This document shows, one piece after another, positions 61,039-64,000 of a stretch of DNA of 64,000 bases. The notes under the pieces were generated by a model, which was given only the letters and a program-made list of their open reading frames with translations, was not told the origin of the DNA and ran no database searches. The DNA is from Ensifer sp. IC4062. Lineage in GTDB: Bacteria > Pseudomonadota > Alphaproteobacteria > Rhizobiales > Rhizobiaceae. The DNA is taken from contig NZ_JADYVD010000037.1 of NCBI RefSeq assembly GCF_020193575.1, positions 20,569 to 84,568 on the forward strand. Direction: 5' to 3'. Each line of letters opens with the position of its first letter. The first letter of the stretch is position 1. The position numbers and the translations under genes were made by a program.

Positions 61039-62126
61039 AGCGCCAACCGCAACTGCGGCGCTACTCCAGAGGTCTGCCGTTCCAATGATGACAGGGAGAC
61101 GCCGAGCAGGCGTATGCCTTTGCGCGGTGGAAAGATCGGCGCGAGAAGCAGGCCGACCACCTCCTCGAGCTCGCCGATCGTTTGCAGAGGTGCCGTAACC
61201 GTCTTGCTGCGGGTGATCTGGCTGAAGTCCGCATATTTCACCTTGAGCGTCACCGTCTTGGCGCCGATCTCATTGGCGTCGCAATAACTCCAGACCTTCT
61301 CGATCAGCGGCTGAAGCCCTTCGCGTGCCGGCTCAAAGGAGTGAATGTCCTCGGAGAACGTGTCTTCCGCGCCGACGGATTTCCGCACCCGCTCCGGTTT
61401 GACCTGGCGATTGTCGATGCCGCGAGCAATTCCATAAAAATACGGCCCTGACTTCCCGAAGTGTTCGACCAGGAATTCGAGCGTCTTGTCCTTGAGGTCT
61501 GCGCCCGTCTCGATTCCGAGCCCATGCATCTTTTCGGCCGTTGCCGGGCCGACGCCATGGAATTTCTTGACGGGGAGCGCCTCGACGAAGGCCGGCCCGT
61601 TCCTCGGCGTGATGACAGCCTGACCATTGGGCTTGTTCAGGTCGGATGCCATCTTGGCGAGGAACTTGTTGTAGGAGATCCCGGCCGACGCATTGAGGCC
61701 GGTGACCTGCTTGATCTTCGCCCGGATCTCCGCGGCAATCTCGGTGGCGATCTCCATGCCCTTCAGGTTTTCGGTGACATCGAGATAGGCCTCGTCGAGC
61801 GAGAGTGGCTCGATGTCAGGCGTGTATTCGGCGAAGATCGCGCGGATCTGCAGCGAGACGGCCTTGTAGGCGTCAAAGCGCGGTCTGACGAAGATGAGGT
61901 CGGGGCATTTGCGCTTCGCGGTCACTGACGGCATCGCCGAGTGAACGCCGAACTTGCGTGCCTCGTAACTGGCGGCCGCCACCACGCCGCGGGCAGCAGG
62001 ATAGCCGACGGCAACCGGTAGGCCCCTGAGTTCCGGATTGTCGCGCTGTTCGACTGATGCATAGAAGGCATCCATGTCCACATGTATGATCTTGCGCGGG
62101 CGCTCGTTGCCTTCGTCGTTTGTCAT
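61035..62126 (-). CDS. dinB: DNA polymerase IV (Y-family)
   Basis: 363 aa. Y-family motifs: IIHVDMDAFYASVEQRDNPE (catalytic Asp), AASYEARKFGVHSAMP, PLSLDEAYLDVTENL (catalytic Asp-Glu), ASAGISYNKFLAKMASDLNK and KFHGVGPATAEKMHGLGIE (helix-hairpin-helix), with a little-finger domain at the C-terminus. It performs translesion synthesis. Its start overlaps a small upstream ORF by four bases. Confidence 0.93.
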   Translation of the reverse strand: MTNDEGNERPRKIIHVDMDAFYASVEQRDNPELRGLPVAVGYPAARGVVAAASYEARKFGVHSAMPSVTAKRKCPDLIFVRPRFDAYKAVSLQIRAIFAEYTPDIEPLSLDEAYLDVTENLKGMEIATEIAAEIRAKIKQVTGLNASAGISYNKFLAKMASDLNKPNGQAVITPRNGPAFVEALPVKKFHGVGPATAEKMHGLGIETGADLKDKTLEFLVEHFGKSGPYFYGIARGIDNRQVKPERVRKSVGAEDTFSEDIHSFEPAREGLQPLIEKVWSYCDANEIGAKTVTLKVKYADFSQITRSKTVTAPLQTIGELEEVVGLLLAPIFPPRKGIRLLGVSLSSLERQTSGVAPQLRLAL

Positions 62127-62395
62127 GGCCTAGCTCCATCAGGACCATCTGTATCGTCCAGACATGGGAAGTGCGCGCCGCATTTGTCACCCTCCGGCGT
62201 CTGCATGCGCTCGCAGCCCATCGCCATGCGCCGGCGGATCACGGCGAAGCTCACACCGGCGCCAAATGCTTTCACCAACAGCTTGCGCTCAACTGCGCAG
62301 TCGCGATGACATGGATGACAGATGAATTCAATGATCGGCTCGCGGTGATCCCTCAGTCTCGGATCCAGATCGTTCACAGGCTCCGGTCGCGCCAT
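62123..62395 (-). CDS. small Cys/His-rich protein coupled to dinB
   Basis: 90 aa, unrecognised. Central FICHPCHRDCAVERKLLVKA has Cys/His residues spaced like a metal site, and more Cys follow (MGCERMQTPEGDKCGAHFPC). Its stop overlaps the dinB ATG by four bases (ATGA-type), so it is translated with dinB. It may be regulatory or structural; no function is known to me. Confidence 0.6.
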   Translation of the reverse strand: MARPEPVNDLDPRLRDHREPIIEFICHPCHRDCAVERKLLVKAFGAGVSFAVIRRRMAMGCERMQTPEGDKCGAHFPCLDDTDGPDGARP

Positions 62396-62508
62396 GTGAA
62401 AAAATTCCTATTCATGCCATCGAATTGAATCCGTTAACGGATTTCTTTGATGGGCGCTCTCGCTCAACTTCCGCGCGCCACATGCGCATTGACTCATTTT
62501 CGCTTTGA

Positions 62509-62523
62509 GAACAAATACAGAAC
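62509..62523. promoter_or_regulatory. LexA box upstream of imuA
   Basis: GAAC-AAATACA-GAAC, the reverse-strand form of GTTC-N7-GTTC, 47 bases before the imuA start and about 115 bases before the small ORF/dinB operon. Confidence 0.85.
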
Positions 62524-62569
62524 ATATTTTATCATCTCAAGCCGAAAACGGGTTGCCGTAAAGGAGATC

Positions 62570-63331
62570 ATGACCGCAGCCGTCGCCATTTCGAACCCCG
62601 TTCTCGACGAGTTGCGCGAGAAAATTGCCAGCCTGGAAGGGGCAGGCTCACGCAAGCGAAGCGTTCTGCCGTTCGGAGTCCTGGAGATGGATGCGCAGCT
62701 GCCGGGAGGTGGGCTCGCCTATGGCGCGCTGCACGAAGTGGCCGGCGGCGGGAATGGCGCGATCGACGGGGCGGCCGCGGCACTCTTCATCGGCGGTATC
62801 GCTGCCCGAACGACCGGCAAGGTGGTCTGGTGCCTGACGCGCTTCGATTTGTTTTTTCCGGCGCTTGCCCAGGTCGGGCTTCATCCGGATCGCGTCATCT
62901 TTGTCGAGTGCGACAAGGAAGAGACGGTGCTCGCAAGCTTCGAAGAAGCGTTGCGTTATGGCGGCCTCGGCGCCGTGGTTGCCGAACTGGTGCGCCTGCC
63001 GATGACGGCCTCGCGCCGGCTGCAGCTTGCGGCGGAGAAGTCGGGCACATTGGGCCTGGTGATCCGCCGCTGGCGGCGCCAGACGGAAGCCTCGGACTTC
63101 GGCATCCCGACGGCCGCGGCAACCCGTTGGCGGATCTCCGTGCTGCCGTCCGAACCGCTCCCCGTACCGGGAGTCGGACGGGCGCGATGGCTGGCGGAAC
63201 TGATGCGGGTGAGGGCAGGGGAGGGAGGCGAGTTCATCATCGGAGCATGTGATGGCCAGGGTCGTATCTGTCTTCCTTCCGACACTGCCGACCGACCGGA
63301 TCAGGCGAGCCGATCCTTCGCTCGCTCCTGA
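62570..63331 (+). CDS. imuA: ImuA, RecA-like SOS mutagenesis protein
   Basis: 253 aa from ATG 62570 with AAGGAG upstream. Truncated RecA-like fold: LPFGVLEMDAQLPGGGLAYG, ALHEVAGGGNGAIDGAAAAL, KVVWCLTRFDLFFPALAQVG, VECDKEETVLASFEEALRYG and WRISVLPSEPLP. ImuA works with ImuB and DnaE2 in damage-induced mutagenesis. It overlaps imuB by 80 bases and sits behind a LexA box. Confidence 0.9.
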   Translation: MTAAVAISNPVLDELREKIASLEGAGSRKRSVLPFGVLEMDAQLPGGGLAYGALHEVAGGGNGAIDGAAAALFIGGIAARTTGKVVWCLTRFDLFFPALAQVGLHPDRVIFVECDKEETVLASFEEALRYGGLGAVVAELVRLPMTASRRLQLAAEKSGTLGLVIRRWRRQTEASDFGIPTAAATRWRISVLPSEPLPVPGVGRARWLAELMRVRAGEGGEFIIGACDGQGRICLPSDTADRPDQASRSFARS

Positions 63332-64000
63332 CACGCCGCTGGTGGTGATCGCCAGGAGCGGCTCGAAGCGATGGATCGCGGCGGCCGACCAGGCAGCGAC
63401 AAAACTCGGCCTTCGTGTGGGCATGCCGGCGGCCAAGGCGCAGGCACTGGTCCAGGGTCTGGTGATGATGGATGCCGATCCGGCAGCCAATCTCGCTGCA
63501 CTGGAGCGGCTGACAGTCTGGGCCTTGTCGCAATATTCTCCCGTCGTTGCCATGGATCCTCCAGATGGCATCGTCATGGATACTGAAGGCGCCGATCACC
63601 TTCAAGGTGGCGAGGAACTGATGCTGTCCGGCCTCGTCAACCGCTTCCGCGGCAGGGGCCTTGCCGCCCATGCGGCGATCGCTGACAGCTGGGGTGCGGC
63701 GCATGCGCTCGCCCGGACCACAGATCGGGAGACGATCATCATCCCACGCGGTGAGACCGCCAAAGCGGTAAACCGTCTGCCACTGTCATCGCTGCGACTG
63801 CCAGCCGAGATCGTGTCAAGCCTCCGGACCCTCGGTTTCGACACGGTCGGCGACCTCGCTGCCACACCGCGGGCGCCGCTGACGCTGCGTTTCGGACCGG
63901 AGGTCGGACGGCGTCTCGACCAGACGTTCGGCCGTATCGCCGAGCCGATCGATCCAATCCGGCCCGCGGACCTCGTCGAGGTGCAGAAATCTTTCGCCGA
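63252..64000 (+). CDS. imuB: ImuB, Y-family polymerase-like protein, 3' end outside the window
   Basis: The frame from ATG 63252 stays open to the window end, 249 codons. It reads MARVVSVFLPTLPTDRIRRA, then TPLVVIARSGSKRWIAAADQ, ALSQYSPVVAMDPPDGIVMD, RGLAAHAAIADSWGAAHALA and LRTLGFDTVGDLAATPRAPL. This is ImuB, a Y-family relative lacking catalytic acids that links the clamp to DnaE2. It overlaps imuA by 80 bases. A dnaE2 gene probably follows beyond the window (known arrangement, not seen here). Confidence 0.9.
   Translation, partial: MARVVSVFLPTLPTDRIRRADPSLAPDTPLVVIARSGSKRWIAAADQAATKLGLRVGMPAAKAQALVQGLVMMDADPAANLAALERLTVWALSQYSPVVAMDPPDGIVMDTEGADHLQGGEELMLSGLVNRFRGRGLAAHAAIADSWGAAHALARTTDRETIIIPRGETAKAVNRLPLSSLRLPAEIVSSLRTLGFDTVGDLAATPRAPLTLRFGPEVGRRLDQTFGRIAEPIDPIRPADLVEVQKSFA

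Noticed and set aside
1..64000. CRISPR array, insertion sequence, integrase or replication genes
   Set aside because: No regular short repeats, transposase, integrase, repABC or partition motifs were seen on either strand.

Overview
The window looks like an accessory replicon (plasmid, chromid or island) of a Rhizobiales alphaproteobacterium in the Rhizobium/Sinorhizobium/Agrobacterium range. The evidence is GC-rich coding sequence with dense frame shadows, alphaproteobacterial LexA boxes (GTTC-N7-GTTC), an imuA-imuB mutagenesis cassette, AapJQM-like transport genes, AztD/CobW zinc genes and several type II toxin-antitoxin loci. This assignment is an inference; no rRNA, tRNA, replication origin, CRISPR array or intact insertion sequence was seen.

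Layout. 0-1.7 kb: an orphan Phd/YefM antitoxin cut by the window edge, a vapBC pair and a frame-broken cupin gene. 1.8-8 kb: three LysR-centred units: LysR with a divergent PdxI/YdbC-like aldo/keto reductase; a LysR fragment without its DNA-binding domain; and LysR divergent from an SDR/tautomerase/MBL-hydrolase operon. 8.2-16.7 kb: an RND efflux pair, an ICMT-like membrane protein, an OmpR-type regulator, a MipA/OmpV outer-membrane protein and a histidine kinase, linked by a candidate direct-repeat operator that I read upstream of the pump, the regulator and the MipA/kinase divergon. 16.8-17.6 kb: a vapBC-type pair next to one copy of a 101-bp repeat.

17.8-51.8 kb is the core: about 34 kb of genes for scavenging organic sulfur. 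It has SsuD; an AapJQM-like importer without its own ATPase; a sulfonate/nitrate-type ABC importer with a small membrane protein; a MetY-type sulfhydrylase; a 2-oxoglutarate/Fe(II) oxygenase; TauABC; a flavin reductase; a Met-type importer with two binding proteins; five SfnB/DszC-like flavin monooxygenases; two NtaA/DmoA-like FMN monooxygenases; and a complete Liv-type importer. The likely logic is import of several organosulfur compounds, oxidative C-S cleavage with flavin supplied by the reductase, and capture of released sulfide as homocysteine by MetY. Five upstream regions in this block share an AT-rich core (TATGGATT-like) that may be a common operator.

51.9-57.1 kb: a second copy of the 101-bp repeat, a Phd/PIN toxin-antitoxin pair with a palindromic operator, then a zinc-homeostasis operon (CobW-type GTPase, AztD) behind a perfect 14-bp inverted repeat that looks like a Zur site. 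It ends in an odd gene that appears to join a Zur-like N-terminus to a CobW C-terminal domain. An MBL-fold remnant follows. 57.3-59.8 kb: a lipoprotein and a phospholipase D-like protein. 59.9-64 kb: an SOS block with two divergent SRAP (YedK-like) genes sharing a LexA box, dinB with a small coupled ORF, and imuA-imuB behind a second LexA box; imuB runs off the end.
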